DNA of 64,000 bases from assembly GCA_027315105.1 (NCBI GenBank), contig DAHUYP010000015.1, positions 158,982-222,981 on the forward strand, given 5' to 3'. Below the pieces are notes generated by a model. That model was not told where the DNA came from. It made no database searches and was given only the letters and a program-made list of their open reading frames with translations. Of this stretch, positions 7,691-15,667 are shown in pieces. The position numbers and the translations under genes were made by a program. This DNA is from Gammaproteobacteria bacterium (GTDB taxonomy: Bacteria; Pseudomonadota; Gammaproteobacteria; Steroidobacterales; Steroidobacteraceae). Position 1 is the first letter of the stretch. Every line of letters starts with the position of its first letter.

Positions 7691-9156
7691 GCCGCGAGAC
7701 GGCGCGGTACGACTACACCCTCGGGTCTAGTCGCGGCTCGGCCGTCGTTTATGACGACGATACAAAAATCCATGTGCATAGCGATACGAGCCCGGCCAGA
7801 GGGCAGCAATCGGCCTGGGACCTGGTGCGTCTTAGCAAGTTCAGCCACCTGGACAGAGACGCTGGCGAGATGCCGATCGGTGAACGGCCATCGCAGAAGG
7901 CAATGATTGAGTTTGCCGAGAGTCTGCCGGAGATCAAGGCGCAGCGCGCTGCGGCGGCATTCGAGGACATGGGACCCACGCCTCCCAGTGCGGACATCGA
8001 GCAGCACCGAGCCCGGCCTAAGCGCAAGCGCCCGATCTCCCGCCGGTTCGACACTATCCGCGAAGAGTCGCTCGTTACGATCTACCCGGGTTTGCTCTTC
8101 GCCGGGAAGCATACGACTATCGGCGGCGATCCGGGCCTCGGCAAGTCGCTGGTGAGTACGGACATCGCGGCCCGCATATCCCGCGGCGGCAGGATCTCGC
8201 CGTACAGCGATGAGCAGTTCGAGCCCGCGACCGTCATCATGTGCTCCGCTGAGGACGCTGCTGCCGATACCGTGAAGCCGCGGCTACGCACCGCGGGCGC
8301 GGACATGGCGCGCATCGTCGATCTCATCGGAGTACTCGGGCCCGAGGACGGCCAGGAGCACTTGAATCTCGGCGAGCACCTGCCGGTGTTGAATGAGCTA
8401 CTCGGCGATACGAAAGCCCGCGTACTGGTACTGGATCCGATCTCCTCGTTCCTCGGTAAGATCGACAGTCACCAGAACAGCCAGGTCCGCGGCGTGATCG
8501 ACCCGATCAAGCGCATACTTGAGCGGCACAAGGCCGCCCTCCTGAGCGTCCAGCATCTCAACAAGAACGAGCGCGCCAGCGTCATCAATCGCTTCTCCGG
8601 AAGTATTTCGTTTGTGGGCGCCCCGCGTATGGCGTTCGTCTTCATGTGCGATCGCACCCAAGGCTCGAAAGCGGATCGGTGGCTACTGCCGGCGAAGAGC
8701 AACTTGCTGCCTGACGCGCCCGGCTATGGGCTACGCATTGGGGTGATGGAGGGACAGCCGCTGCTCGACTGGCGCACCGAGCGCGTGGACCTGGATGTAA
8801 ACGACGTGCTGGGCGCAGCCGCACCGACGAAGACGACCCTGGCGGAAGACATGCTGCGCGCTGTGCTGGTCCCTGGCGCGGAGGTGCCAGCGGCCGACAT
8901 TGAGCGCATGTGCAGGGAACGCGGCTTCGGGCGGCAGGCTCGGCGCGATGCACTCCGGAGCATTGGAGCACAGGCTAAGCGCGTCGGTGCCAAGGGAACC
9001 AAGGATGGCCGTTGGGTATGGTCCTTGCCACCGGGGTTAATCCGGGACGACGAAGGCTTCGACGATACGCCACACGTTGAAACGGTTGCGCAGGCAGCAC
9101 GAGCGCCGCTCGAGGCCGCAGCCGCCAAACTTGAAGAGGATTGGGTCAGTGAGTGA
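7687..9156 (+). CDS. RepA-like replicative helicase (AAA_25 ATPase) with C-terminal winged helix
   Basis: 489 residues. The first 60 residues (GSAVVYDDDTKIHVHSDTSP ... AWDLVRLSKF) look like the tail of phage and plasmid primase-helicases. A RecA-like ATPase follows: Walker A GGDPGLGKS at 146-154, Walker B RVLVLDP near 245-251, and a sensor-like LLSVQHLNKNERAS near 290. The end (residues 400-460, basic and helical) fits a winged helix. Proteins of this type unwind DNA at iteron origins of plasmids and phages, and the array at 6445-6772 is close. It is coupled to the upstream gene and overlaps the terminase small subunit start by eight bases. Confidence 0.85.
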   Translation: MSRETARYDYTLGSSRGSAVVYDDDTKIHVHSDTSPARGQQSAWDLVRLSKFSHLDRDAGEMPIGERPSQKAMIEFAESLPEIKAQRAAAAFEDMGPTPPSADIEQHRARPKRKRPISRRFDTIREESLVTIYPGLLFAGKHTTIGGDPGLGKSLVSTDIAARISRGGRISPYSDEQFEPATVIMCSAEDAAADTVKPRLRTAGADMARIVDLIGVLGPEDGQEHLNLGEHLPVLNELLGDTKARVLVLDPISSFLGKIDSHQNSQVRGVIDPIKRILERHKAALLSVQHLNKNERASVINRFSGSISFVGAPRMAFVFMCDRTQGSKADRWLLPAKSNLLPDAPGYGLRIGVMEGQPLLDWRTERVDLDVNDVLGAAAPTKTTLAEDMLRAVLVPGAEVPAADIERMCRERGFGRQARRDALRSIGAQAKRVGAKGTKDGRWVWSLPPGLIRDDEGFDDTPHVETVAQAARAPLEAAAAKLEEDWVSE

Positions 9157-9715
9157 TACCGATTGGTTGGACATCTCCCCGCCGCGGCTGCCGGCGATCG
9201 TTAATGACGAATCTAAGTATCAGGGCATGGTCGCAGCGCTCAAGCTGTGCTCCCCGAAGCAGCGGCTTTATCTCAATGCCCTTCAGGAATCGTGCTTCGA
9301 TGAGGATGTAGCCCGCAAGACTCTTGCCGACAAGGGCACGAGGGTATCGCGGTACGCGATTCGGAAGTGGGAGCTTGAGCCCTGCTTCACGCAGGCACTA
9401 CGCGATGCCGTCGAATACTCGCTCGCGGCGAACGCGGTCTCCCAGGTCGGAGTGGTCGCGCAGCTGCAGCGAGCCGTGCGCGTCAACGGGGCGCTGGTCA
9501 AGTGCAGGACCGAGCACGGCGCGGAGTATGAAAAGTTCGTAGACGCCGCGGCGCTCAACACCGCGCTGGATCGGCTCGCAAAGCGCCTCGGGATGCTCAA
9601 GACCGACGAAGCGCCGGCTAACCGGCAGCTGCCCGCCTTCGTCGTCGGGATCAACGTACAAACGCCACCCGGGCATCCCGTGATGGTAGATGCAAAGGTG
9701 ATCGATCATGATTGA
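9149..9715 (+). CDS. Phage terminase small subunit-like protein
   Basis: 188 residues from GTG 9149, which follows AGAGGA at a good distance and overlaps the helicase stop. The central part SPKQRLYLNALQESCFDEDVARKTLADKG, followed by an RYAIRKWE helix, has the helix-turn-helix look of terminase small subunits that bind the packaging site. The C-terminal half has long helices as expected for the oligomer core. The next gene, overlapping by eight bases, is the large subunit, which supports the role strongly. Small subunits diverge fast, so the assignment rests partly on position. Confidence 0.7.
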   Translation: MSDTDWLDISPPRLPAIVNDESKYQGMVAALKLCSPKQRLYLNALQESCFDEDVARKTLADKGTRVSRYAIRKWELEPCFTQALRDAVEYSLAANAVSQVGVVAQLQRAVRVNGALVKCRTEHGAEYEKFVDAAALNTALDRLAKRLGMLKTDEAPANRQLPAFVVGINVQTPPGHPVMVDAKVIDHD

Positions 9716-11189
9716 GTTCGTCCATGCCGGCCCCGTGGCCAGGGCCTTCTTCTACGATAACTCGCCGGTAGCTGCGCTCGTGGGCCCGTTCGCATCCGGT
9801 AAGTCTGTCGCGTCGATTATGCGCATGAAGCGCCACGCGCACGAACAGGCACCGGACAGTCGCGGCGTGCGCTCAACGCGCTGGCTCGTCGTGCGGCAAA
9901 CCTACAAGAACCTCAAGGACGCAGTGCTGCCGACGTGGGAACGTTGGTGGCCGCCTGAGATCTACGGGAAGGTGGACTCCCAGATGAGGCACATGATCAC
10001 GGGGAAACTGCCGGACGGGACCACGTTGCAGATGGAGTGCCTATTTCGCGCAATGGACAACCCGATCGAGGACCTGCGTAACCTGCTCTCCCTCGAGATC
10101 ACGGGCGCGTGGATCAACGAATGCCGCGAGCTGCCATTCGAGTCTGCCGTGGCGATCATGGGGCGCACGAACCGCTGGCCACGCGGGCCGGGCATCCGCC
10201 CGACATGGACGGGCATCATCATGGACTCGAACCCGTGGTTCTCCGAGTCCGAGTATCACCGGGCCTTCGTGATCGAACCGCGGCGCGGCTACAAGCTCTT
10301 TCACCAGCCTTCAGGCGTGAGCCCGGAAGCCGAGAATCTGGCTAACCTCGGGCCAGACTACTATCGCGACATGGAACGCGACCTGGCCGCGGAGCCCGAT
10401 AAACTCGCGGTGCAGTGCTACTCCGAGTTCGGCGCGCTCCGAAGTGGCCAGGTGGTCTATCCCCGATACATCGACGCCGTGCACTGCCGGGACTTCGAAC
10501 TGCCCGCGGGGGCGCCGATCCGCGTCGGCGTGGACTTTGGCATCCGTGCCTGCGCGGCCGTCCTCATGTACCGCTCCCCGGTCGGCGTGCACTACGCCTT
10601 CGACGAAGTGGTGAGCTTCGATCAGGACTTGCCGAACTTCTGCGATGCCATCAAGGCGCGGTTATCGAATCACTACCCGGGGCATCCGTTCGAGTGGGGC
10701 GTCGGAGACCCAGCCGGGAACCAGCGCAATCTATCAGGGCAGACCGCGTTCGACATCGCGCGCACGCGCGGGCTGTACCTGCAGGCGGGAAACAACGAGC
10801 TGGCGCCCCGGATCGCCTCGGTCAACAAGCTCCTGATGACGACGGCCGCCGATGGCAGCAACGCCTTCCAGCTGCACCCGCGCTGCAAGTGGCTGCGCGA
10901 CGGGTTTCTCTTCGGCTACAAGTTCGAGAAGGCGAAGGGCTCCGGGCGCGTCGCGGACGTGCCGAGCAAGGACGACTTCAGTCACGCGCACGATGCCCTG
11001 CAGTACGTTGCCCAGCGCAGCGTCGGCTCGTTGTTCTCGGCGCACGGCAGCTCACCGGGCGTTTCGCACGAGGACTTCGTGCGTGGCTGCGCGGCAAGGA
11101 CGCAGCAGCAGCCTGATAACCGAGACTGGCTCTTCCGCGACGCTGAGCGGCGGCATGCGGATACTGACCCGAGAAGGTGGCGTCCATGA
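9708..11189 (+). CDS. Phage terminase large subunit
   Basis: 493 residues, close to the family norm. ATPase half: Walker A GPFASGKS at 26-33, adenine-binding VVRQTYKNLKD at 61-71, and a Walker B-like segment ending INECRE at 136-141. Nuclease half: VGVDFG with Asp276, GVGDPAGNQR near 334, and SHAHDALQY with Asp429, the RNase H-like metal ligands. The enzyme cuts and pumps DNA into an empty phage head. ATG 9708 follows AAGGTGA. Both domains look intact. In phage genomes portal and head genes follow; here only short genes do, which is the oddest feature of the element. Confidence 0.92.
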   Translation: MIEFVHAGPVARAFFYDNSPVAALVGPFASGKSVASIMRMKRHAHEQAPDSRGVRSTRWLVVRQTYKNLKDAVLPTWERWWPPEIYGKVDSQMRHMITGKLPDGTTLQMECLFRAMDNPIEDLRNLLSLEITGAWINECRELPFESAVAIMGRTNRWPRGPGIRPTWTGIIMDSNPWFSESEYHRAFVIEPRRGYKLFHQPSGVSPEAENLANLGPDYYRDMERDLAAEPDKLAVQCYSEFGALRSGQVVYPRYIDAVHCRDFELPAGAPIRVGVDFGIRACAAVLMYRSPVGVHYAFDEVVSFDQDLPNFCDAIKARLSNHYPGHPFEWGVGDPAGNQRNLSGQTAFDIARTRGLYLQAGNNELAPRIASVNKLLMTTAADGSNAFQLHPRCKWLRDGFLFGYKFEKAKGSGRVADVPSKDDFSHAHDALQYVAQRSVGSLFSAHGSSPGVSHEDFVRGCAARTQQQPDNRDWLFRDAERRHADTDPRRWRP

Positions 11190-11362
11190 AGCAGCCGACG
11201 CGCGAGGAGCTGGCGGCGCGCCACCACCAGACCGAGGTTCCAGCCAACATACCGGCGGCGCCGATCGGGCTGCCGCTGCCCGGGGTTTCCGGCCCTAATG
11301 GCATACGTCAGGTGCCGAGGCCGTCTAGCACTTCTTGGGACGGAACATTGAAAGGTTTGTAG
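11186..11362 (+). CDS. Small protein of unknown function after the terminase
   Basis: 58 residues, starting MKQPTREELAARHHQ and then rich in proline and glycine. The ATG overlaps the terminase stop by four bases and follows GAAGGTG. No domain recognised; likely part of the same transcript. Confidence 0.5.
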   Translation: MKQPTREELAARHHQTEVPANIPAAPIGLPLPGVSGPNGIRQVPRPSSTSWDGTLKGL

Positions 11363-11417
11363 AGTTTCTAACAGTCTGTCCTGCGAGGAGAAGCGCACGG
11401 GCTCAACGGAGTAACAC

Positions 11418-11600
11418 GTGCTCTTTCTTCGAACAGCGTCGGGCTTGCTAAGCGCCCGCCACATCGTCCGCATTGGCGGACTCAACACCCGGTCAACGGG
11501 CAACTACCACGAAGTTGAATACTGCGTCGGCAACGAGCCGCGCGAGACCCGCGCGACCGAGGACGACGTGCATGACTTTCTCGAGGACACCGAGCAATGA
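11418..11600 (+). CDS. Small protein of unknown function
   Basis: 60 residues from GTG 11418, eight bases after GGAG. The sequence mixes short strands with an acidic C-terminus (ATEDDVHDFLEDTEQ). Its stop overlaps the next start by four bases (ATGA at 11597). Function unknown. Confidence 0.5.
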   Translation: MLFLRTASGLLSARHIVRIGGLNTRSTGNYHEVEYCVGNEPRETRATEDDVHDFLEDTEQ

Positions 11601-11848
11601 CGCTTGCCAAGAAAATCCAATTGCTGCCCTTGAGCGGCGCGCAGCGAATACTCCGCGAGGACAATTTACAGCGCCTCGAGGAGTTCAAGAAGCTCCCGGC
11701 CGATCAGCGCCCGGCGCCGGCCCCGCCGCGGCGCGCAGACTTCAAGCCCGCCGAGCTGCTGGTCAGCATTTTAGACTTGGCCGGCGCCCCGGCCGAAGCA
11801 CCGGGGCAACCGCCGCCGGTGAGTTTTAACCGAAAGGAAATTTCCTAG
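11597..11848 (+). CDS. Small protein of unknown function
   Basis: 83 residues: a basic helical N-terminus (RILREDNLQRLEEFKKLPADQRP), a proline-rich middle and a short hydrophobic helix (ELLVSILDLA). Translationally coupled to the gene before it and directly abutting the next. No family recognised. Confidence 0.5.
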   Translation: MTLAKKIQLLPLSGAQRILREDNLQRLEEFKKLPADQRPAPAPPRRADFKPAELLVSILDLAGAPAEAPGQPPPVSFNRKEIS

Positions 11849-12115
11849 ATGTCTACGATTACCGTTACACCCTTCGTCGTTCCCGCGCAGGACCCGAAGT
11901 ACCCGCTATACCAGCAGATCGTCACGCTGAAGGCCGCGATCACGGCGAACGTGAATCCGGCGCACGTTCAACAGTTCCGCCAGCAGCTCCCCGGGCTGCA
12001 GCGCCAGCTGGTCGAGGCCGCGATGGCGGACGGCAGCCTGCCCGCCGGTGCGATCCTCGCGAACATCGGATACGGCGCCACCAGCGCGGGCGGCGACGGT
12101 AACAGCGCGTACTGA
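11849..12115 (+). CDS. Small protein of unknown function
   Basis: 88 residues; the ATG directly follows the previous stop, with AAGGA about 11 bases upstream. A helical middle (QQIVTLKAAITANVNPAHVQQFRQ) and a glycine-rich tail. It ends nine bases before an intrinsic terminator, so it is the last gene of the first transcript. Function unknown. Confidence 0.5.
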   Translation: MSTITVTPFVVPAQDPKYPLYQQIVTLKAAITANVNPAHVQQFRQQLPGLQRQLVEAAMADGSLPAGAILANIGYGATSAGGDGNSAY

Positions 12116-12123
12116 GCAAGGAT

Positions 12124-12156
12124 TCCGCGCCTTCTCAAACCTCGGCGCGGATTTTT
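12124..12156 (+). terminator. Intrinsic terminator after the helicase-terminase operon
   Basis: Stem TCCGCGCC pairs with GGCGCGGA across a 12-base loop and is followed directly by five T. It sits just after the stop of the gene at 11849-12115. Confidence 0.75.
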
Positions 12157-12227
12157 GGGGCCGGCCGTTGCTTCAACGGTTCTAGGCAGCGATCGGCCCC
12201 GCTTTTCAAACGTATAAGGTGAGACAC

Positions 12228-12524
12228 ATGAATTGGATAAATCTATCAAGTGATGTGCTGATGGAAGGCGTCAATGCCTTGGCGGCGTCTGAAGCTCTTT
12301 CGGCGGCGTTGCTTTGCAATAACCCGGAGAAAATAGAGCGCGCGCGGCGTCAGGCTGAGCATGCAAGTAACGTCCTCGGCACCAGCATGCTGGTATTTTT
12401 CATGCAGAACGCGGACAGGCAGTACGAGTTCTTTATTGAACGCCAGGCGGAACGCGCAGCTGAGGCTGCAAAGGCCGCCGCTCCGAAGAAGGCGCGCGGC
12501 CGTAAGGCTCGGAAGGCGGCCTGA
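12228..12524 (+). CDS. Small protein with alanine-lysine tail, function unknown
   Basis: 98 residues from ATG 12228, after AAGGTGA. The body is helical (NPEKIERARRQAEHASNVLG) and the last 20 residues are basic and alanine-rich (PKKARGRKARKAA), a tail typical of nucleic-acid contact. It opens the second transcript of the element, after the terminator and the first copy of the 22-bp repeat. The stop overlaps the next start by one base. No family recognised. Confidence 0.55.
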   Translation: MNWINLSSDVLMEGVNALAASEALSAALLCNNPEKIERARRQAEHASNVLGTSMLVFFMQNADRQYEFFIERQAERAAEAAKAAAPKKARGRKARKAA

Positions 12525-12841
12525 TGAACCCTGAAGTTCAGCGAATCCGCAGCGACTTGAGGATGGCGAAGCAGCGCCTCGAGGAAATGCGAGACGGTAC
12601 ACGGCTACAGCCAACTGTTGAGACCGGAGGTCAAGCCGGCGCCCCGCTCGCTTGGGAAGCCGCGCGCTCGACCGATCTGCCCATGAACAACGGGCCGTTG
12701 CGCTGGATGAATCAGCTCAAGATTCGGGAAGCGGATGTAGCGCGGCTCGAAGCGGAGTACTGCCAGGCAATGCTGCCGGTGTGGACACCGGCCGCTGTGA
12801 TTGCCGCGATGGAAGGCGCCCGGCCATGCGCGAAGAAGTAG
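12524..12841 (+). CDS. Predicted coiled-coil protein of unknown function
   Basis: 105 residues with two charged helices (VQRIRSDLRMAKQRLEEMRD and KIREADVARLEAEY) that suggest a short coiled coil. Start overlaps the previous stop. It ends seven bases before the second copy of the 22-bp repeat. Not recognised. Confidence 0.5.
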   Translation: MNPEVQRIRSDLRMAKQRLEEMRDGTRLQPTVETGGQAGAPLAWEAARSTDLPMNNGPLRWMNQLKIREADVARLEAEYCQAMLPVWTPAAVIAAMEGARPCAKK

Positions 12842-12882
12842 CGGAGGCGGCCCCGCTTTTCAAACATATGGAGACATTAACC

Positions 12883-13233
12883 ATGTCAGTTCAATCAGGG
12901 CCTATGGGATACGACCCCTCGCTAACCATTGGCGAGCAGCTAGACGAGCTTCGTAAGAAGCTGGACTTCTATCTTGACAACGGACGCGACGGCACTTCGG
13001 TTGTCGAGGCCGTGCGTCAGCAGATCAAGCACCACGAAGCCGCCGCGCAGCGGCACGACGGCGCCAGGCGACAGCAACACCTCGAGAGCATCAGATACCT
13101 GCGCGAGATGTACGACATTCCCGAGCCGGTCATCGTGAAAGCGATCCCGCCGACCGAGCTCGAACGATTGCGCGCGCGGTTCGATCCACACGTCGCAAGC
13201 AAACCCAATTGGACCACAGAGGAATTGAGATGA
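12883..13233 (+). CDS. Helical protein of unknown function
   Basis: 116 residues from ATG 12883, preceded by GGAG and by copy two of the 22-bp repeat. ATG 12826 would also be in frame with a GGAAGG ahead, but the repeat points to 12883. The protein is charged and helical (TIGEQLDELRKKLDFYLDNG, LESIRYLREMYDIPEP). The stop overlaps the next start (ATGA at 13230). Function unknown. Confidence 0.5.
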   Translation: MSVQSGPMGYDPSLTIGEQLDELRKKLDFYLDNGRDGTSVVEAVRQQIKHHEAAAQRHDGARRQQHLESIRYLREMYDIPEPVIVKAIPPTELERLRARFDPHVASKPNWTTEELR

Positions 13234-13667
13234 GTACACACATAGCCGACAAGCCGCTGGTTGTCGATTTGAAAGCATCCTTGGTGCAGCAGGCGCTTGC
13301 TCAGGAACTGCACAACCGACGCGCGGAGCTGCATTCCGCAATCGGCGACCTCGAACGAGTTAAGCGCCACGCGGGCCGCGGTAGCGCGCAGGCTGCCTAT
13401 GACGGGTATCTTCGAGTCTGGGCTCGTATCGAGCGGATCGCGCGTGCCATCTATGAGCTGATCGGCGAGGAGTCGGTAGTGCCGGCGTTCGATCCGCCGC
13501 TGCCGCCGCACATGCAAACGAAAACGCAGCGCCTCGGTAAGCCCGATCCGTTCGCGATTCCTGAATCGACGATGCCGGCGAAGAAGATCCCGAAGGATAT
13601 CCCGGTCGGGTCGGCGCGCTGGTATCGCATCCAGGGCCAGCCCGCGCCGGAAGGTTGCCCCGAATGA
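13230..13667 (+). CDS. Helical protein of unknown function
   Basis: 145 residues; the first 80 are helical and charged (ALAQELHNRRAELHSAIGDLERVKRH), the last 60 contain proline-rich linkers and two short basic segments (PAKKIPKDIP). Coupled by four-base overlaps to both neighbours. Not recognised. Confidence 0.5.
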   Translation: MSTHIADKPLVVDLKASLVQQALAQELHNRRAELHSAIGDLERVKRHAGRGSAQAAYDGYLRVWARIERIARAIYELIGEESVVPAFDPPLPPHMQTKTQRLGKPDPFAIPESTMPAKKIPKDIPVGSARWYRIQGQPAPEGCPE

Positions 13668-14041
13668 GCAACTACGACGACACAAGCGAGGCGCGCCGCC
13701 GCTTCTACGCGCTCGCCAATCTCGAGCAGGCGAAGCTCGGCTTGCCGCCGATTGCCGAGCCGCCGCCCGAGCTGCCGCCTGCAATGCAGAAGTTCGTGCA
13801 TATGAAACGCGCCGGGGAGACGCAAGCCTTTATCGCGATGAACGCGCAGCGCGTGAGCCAGGGCTTGCCGCCGCTCGGCGCCAACGGGCTGCCGATCATG
13901 CCCAAGGCGCAGGAGCAGCCCGCAGCGCCCGCGGGAGTCGATCCGGCGACAGAAGCATTTTTCAACGGCACGACGGATTTTGAAGGCAGACCGAACCCGG
14001 AGTTCGCCAACGTTCACGTTCGAAGGTACCGCACATCATGA
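13664..14041 (+). CDS. Proline-rich protein of unknown function
   Basis: 125 residues. Starts MSNYDDTSEARRRFYALANLEQAKLGLPP. The motif LGLPPIAEPPPELPP and the later QGLPPLGANGLP share the pattern GLPP, a small internal repeat. Coupled by ATGA overlaps on both sides. No family recognised. Confidence 0.5.
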   Translation: MSNYDDTSEARRRFYALANLEQAKLGLPPIAEPPPELPPAMQKFVHMKRAGETQAFIAMNAQRVSQGLPPLGANGLPIMPKAQEQPAAPAGVDPATEAFFNGTTDFEGRPNPEFANVHVRRYRTS

Positions 14042-14874
14042 GCCAGACAGCAGTAGTCGAGCGCACGATCGCGCCCGGCATCAGCATCAATTCCTCGATG
14101 ACCGGCGCGCAGATCCTCAATGCGCACTTGCAGGCGGCCGGTGAGAAGCCGCTCGCGGTTGCGAATGTCAGCTTCGCCGGTCCGCAGGGGCATCCGCATA
14201 CGGTCATACCGGATGCGCAAGCCGGTGCGACCGGCGCCAAGGCCGCGCCGTCATCGAAGCCGATCGAGGCAGCGAAGCCCAACGCTAACGCGGTCGCAAA
14301 TTTCGATGCCGAGATGCGCGCCGCCGGTAAGCAGCTGCCGCTCGAGCGGCCGGATCTAGCCGGGGGCGGCATCGATCAGGAAGGCATCGACGCGCTGACC
14401 GAGCAGTACCGAGCGCTCGCGGGACCGCTGCAGGGCAAAAGTGACGCAGCCTCGATGGCGACCGCCGCGCGGTTCAAGACTGCCTATGAAGCCGACGTTC
14501 GGCGCATTCTGGACGGGCAGCAGCTGACGGCGAAACAGATCGCGACGCTGAAAGGCAATTTAGGCCGCGCCGATACGCTTGTGCCGAAAACCAAAGAAGC
14601 CGCACCGGCGGCGGCGCCCAAAAGCGCCCCCACTGTCGAGCAATGGGAGACAGCCCACAAGGCGGTGGCCAACGCGGAGGGCATCGCGCGCGTTGAGAGC
14701 TTCAACACTGAGGCGCTGAGCGGGTACACCCTCCCGAAGTACGCCGACGATTGGGGCTACCCGATTGAGATCATCGGGCAGCTCGCAGCCGCTCGAGCTG
14801 CGGGGGTTACGCAGCAGCAGATCAATCAGTTCATCCGGACCCAGGCGGTTGCCGACGGTTGGATCGCGGCATGA
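14038..14874 (+). CDS. 278-residue protein of unknown function, largest unknown of the element
   Basis: Alanine-rich, without signal peptide or membrane segment. The middle (residues 110-190) has helical segments that include DALTEQYRALAGPLQGKSDA and RFKTAYEADVRRILDGQQLT; the C-terminal 60 residues (LPKYADDWGYPIEIIGQLAAARAAGVT) look like a compact folded domain. Linkers rich in alanine, proline and lysine separate the parts, as in phage structural or scaffold-like proteins, but no motif proves this. Four-base overlaps link it to both neighbours. It is the best candidate in the element for a particle-related protein. Confidence 0.55.
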   Translation: MSQTAVVERTIAPGISINSSMTGAQILNAHLQAAGEKPLAVANVSFAGPQGHPHTVIPDAQAGATGAKAAPSSKPIEAAKPNANAVANFDAEMRAAGKQLPLERPDLAGGGIDQEGIDALTEQYRALAGPLQGKSDAASMATAARFKTAYEADVRRILDGQQLTAKQIATLKGNLGRADTLVPKTKEAAPAAAPKSAPTVEQWETAHKAVANAEGIARVESFNTEALSGYTLPKYADDWGYPIEIIGQLAAARAAGVTQQQINQFIRTQAVADGWIAA

Positions 14875-15122
14875 GCACCCTTACCCTGACACGACGGGAA
14901 GCGAAACCCGCGCCGCTCATTGCGGGCTGTTGCGTTCAGGTTTGCGGGAGCATCGATGCAGCGCTCCGAGAGCTAAAACGAGTCTGCCAGCGCAACGGCC
15001 GCCGGCCGGGGGCCCGCGCCATCCCCGGCCAGCACTATCCAGAAACTCGAGGCCAAGAGGCGCGCCGCAAACTTGGCGAGGCCATTAGACGTTACAAGAG
15101 GAGGCCGCACTTTGATCCCTGA
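14871..15122 (+). CDS. bS21-like small basic protein
   Basis: 83 residues from ATG 14871 (ATGA overlap). The block IDAALRELKRVCQRNG, followed by an HYPETRGQEARRKLGEAIRRYKRR tail, runs parallel to ribosomal protein bS21 (DVALRRFKRSCEKAG, YEKP, then a lysine-arginine tail). The N-terminal 25 residues are an extension that bS21 lacks. bS21 genes occur in several phage groups and may bias host ribosomes. The resemblance is by eye over about 50 residues; another small nucleic-acid-binding protein is possible. Confidence 0.5.
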   Translation: MSTLTLTRREAKPAPLIAGCCVQVCGSIDAALRELKRVCQRNGRRPGARAIPGQHYPETRGQEARRKLGEAIRRYKRRPHFDP

Positions 15123-15318
15123 ACGCGCAGGCCACTACGGCGTTGTACTCGGCAGGATGCAGCGCGTGCACCCGCTGCGAAGCACGGCGGTTCAACCGGA
15201 GCACGATAGGCTCGGCCGACGCGCCCCGAACATGAGAAGTCCGATGCATCACGCAGTGCGCGCGATCCAGCGCGTGATTCAGGAGGAAGCGGCCTCCCAA
15301 GTTTTCCGGATCAGATGA
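15112..15318 (+). CDS. Small basic protein of unknown function
   Basis: 68 residues from TTG 15112, chosen because AGAGGAGG lies eight bases upstream; the frame itself is open further. It overlaps the end of the bS21-like gene by 11 bases. Rich in arginine and histidine. It is the last gene of the second series and faces the repressor gene. No family recognised. Confidence 0.4.
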   Translation: MIPERAGHYGVVLGRMQRVHPLRSTAVQPEHDRLGRRAPNMRSPMHHAVRAIQRVIQEEAASQVFRIR

Positions 15319-15352
15319 GCCGCCGGCCCCGAAGGCACCGCAAAGAGTGCCG

Positions 15353-15595
15353 TCATTCCTTCATCTTGAGGAGCGCCCCCGGCTCGATTCCTAGCGCCGC
15401 GCAGACCTTGCGCAATGTGATGTAGTCAGGCCGGGAGACCTTGCCGTGCTCCCATTTGGACAGCACCTGCTTGCTGCAGCCTGCCTCCCGGGCGAGCTTG
15501 TCCAGACTCACCTTGCCGCGCGGCCCGTGCTCACGGGCATGCTTCAACCGCCGGCCGAAATCCTCCGCTTCTTTGCCCGAAAGCACATTGACCAT
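15353..15595 (-). CDS. XRE-family transcriptional repressor
   Basis: 80 residues with a central Cro/CI-type helix-turn-helix: SLDKLAREAGCSKQVLSKWEHGK, residues about 30-52, followed by PDYITLRKVCAALGIEPGALL. There is no dimerisation or cleavage domain, so it is a minimal repressor. Transcribed away from the lipoprotein and recombinase genes; the shared region holds a promoter and a palindrome. Likely keeps the element quiet and controls the rightward genes. No clear ribosome site precedes the ATG, so it may be leaderless. Confidence 0.85.
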   Translation of the reverse strand: MVNVLSGKEAEDFGRRLKHAREHGPRGKVSLDKLAREAGCSKQVLSKWEHGKVSRPDYITLRKVCAALGIEPGALLKMKE

Positions 15596-15632
15596 AGGCC
15601 GCTACACTAGCGCGGGCGGCCGTCCACGTTCA

Positions 15633-15662
15633 TTGACACTACAGGGCGCCTTCGTCTACCAT
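15633..15662 (+). promoter_or_regulatory. Rightward promoter next to the repressor
   Basis: A perfect -35 TTGACA at 15633-15638 and a -10 TACCAT at 15657-15662, 18 bases apart. The start point would fall at about 15669, in the palindrome described next, and transcription would run into the lipoprotein-like gene. Confidence 0.6.
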
Positions 15663-15667
15663 TCGCA

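Larger units (their letters stand above)
12194..12869 (+). repeat. 22-bp direct repeat in front of two element genes
   Basis: Copy one is 12194-12215 and copy two 12848-12869; both read CGGCCCCGCTTTTC, then AAACGTAT or AAACATAT. One mismatch in 22. Each copy ends a few bases before the ribosome site of the genes starting at 12228 and 12883. The sequence between the copies is unique and holds the two genes at 12228 and 12524. Confidence 0.7.

Noticed and set aside
11190..12115. Portal or head-tail connector gene after the terminase
   Set aside because: Only frames of 58 to 88 codons exist here; a portal needs about 400 or more residues.
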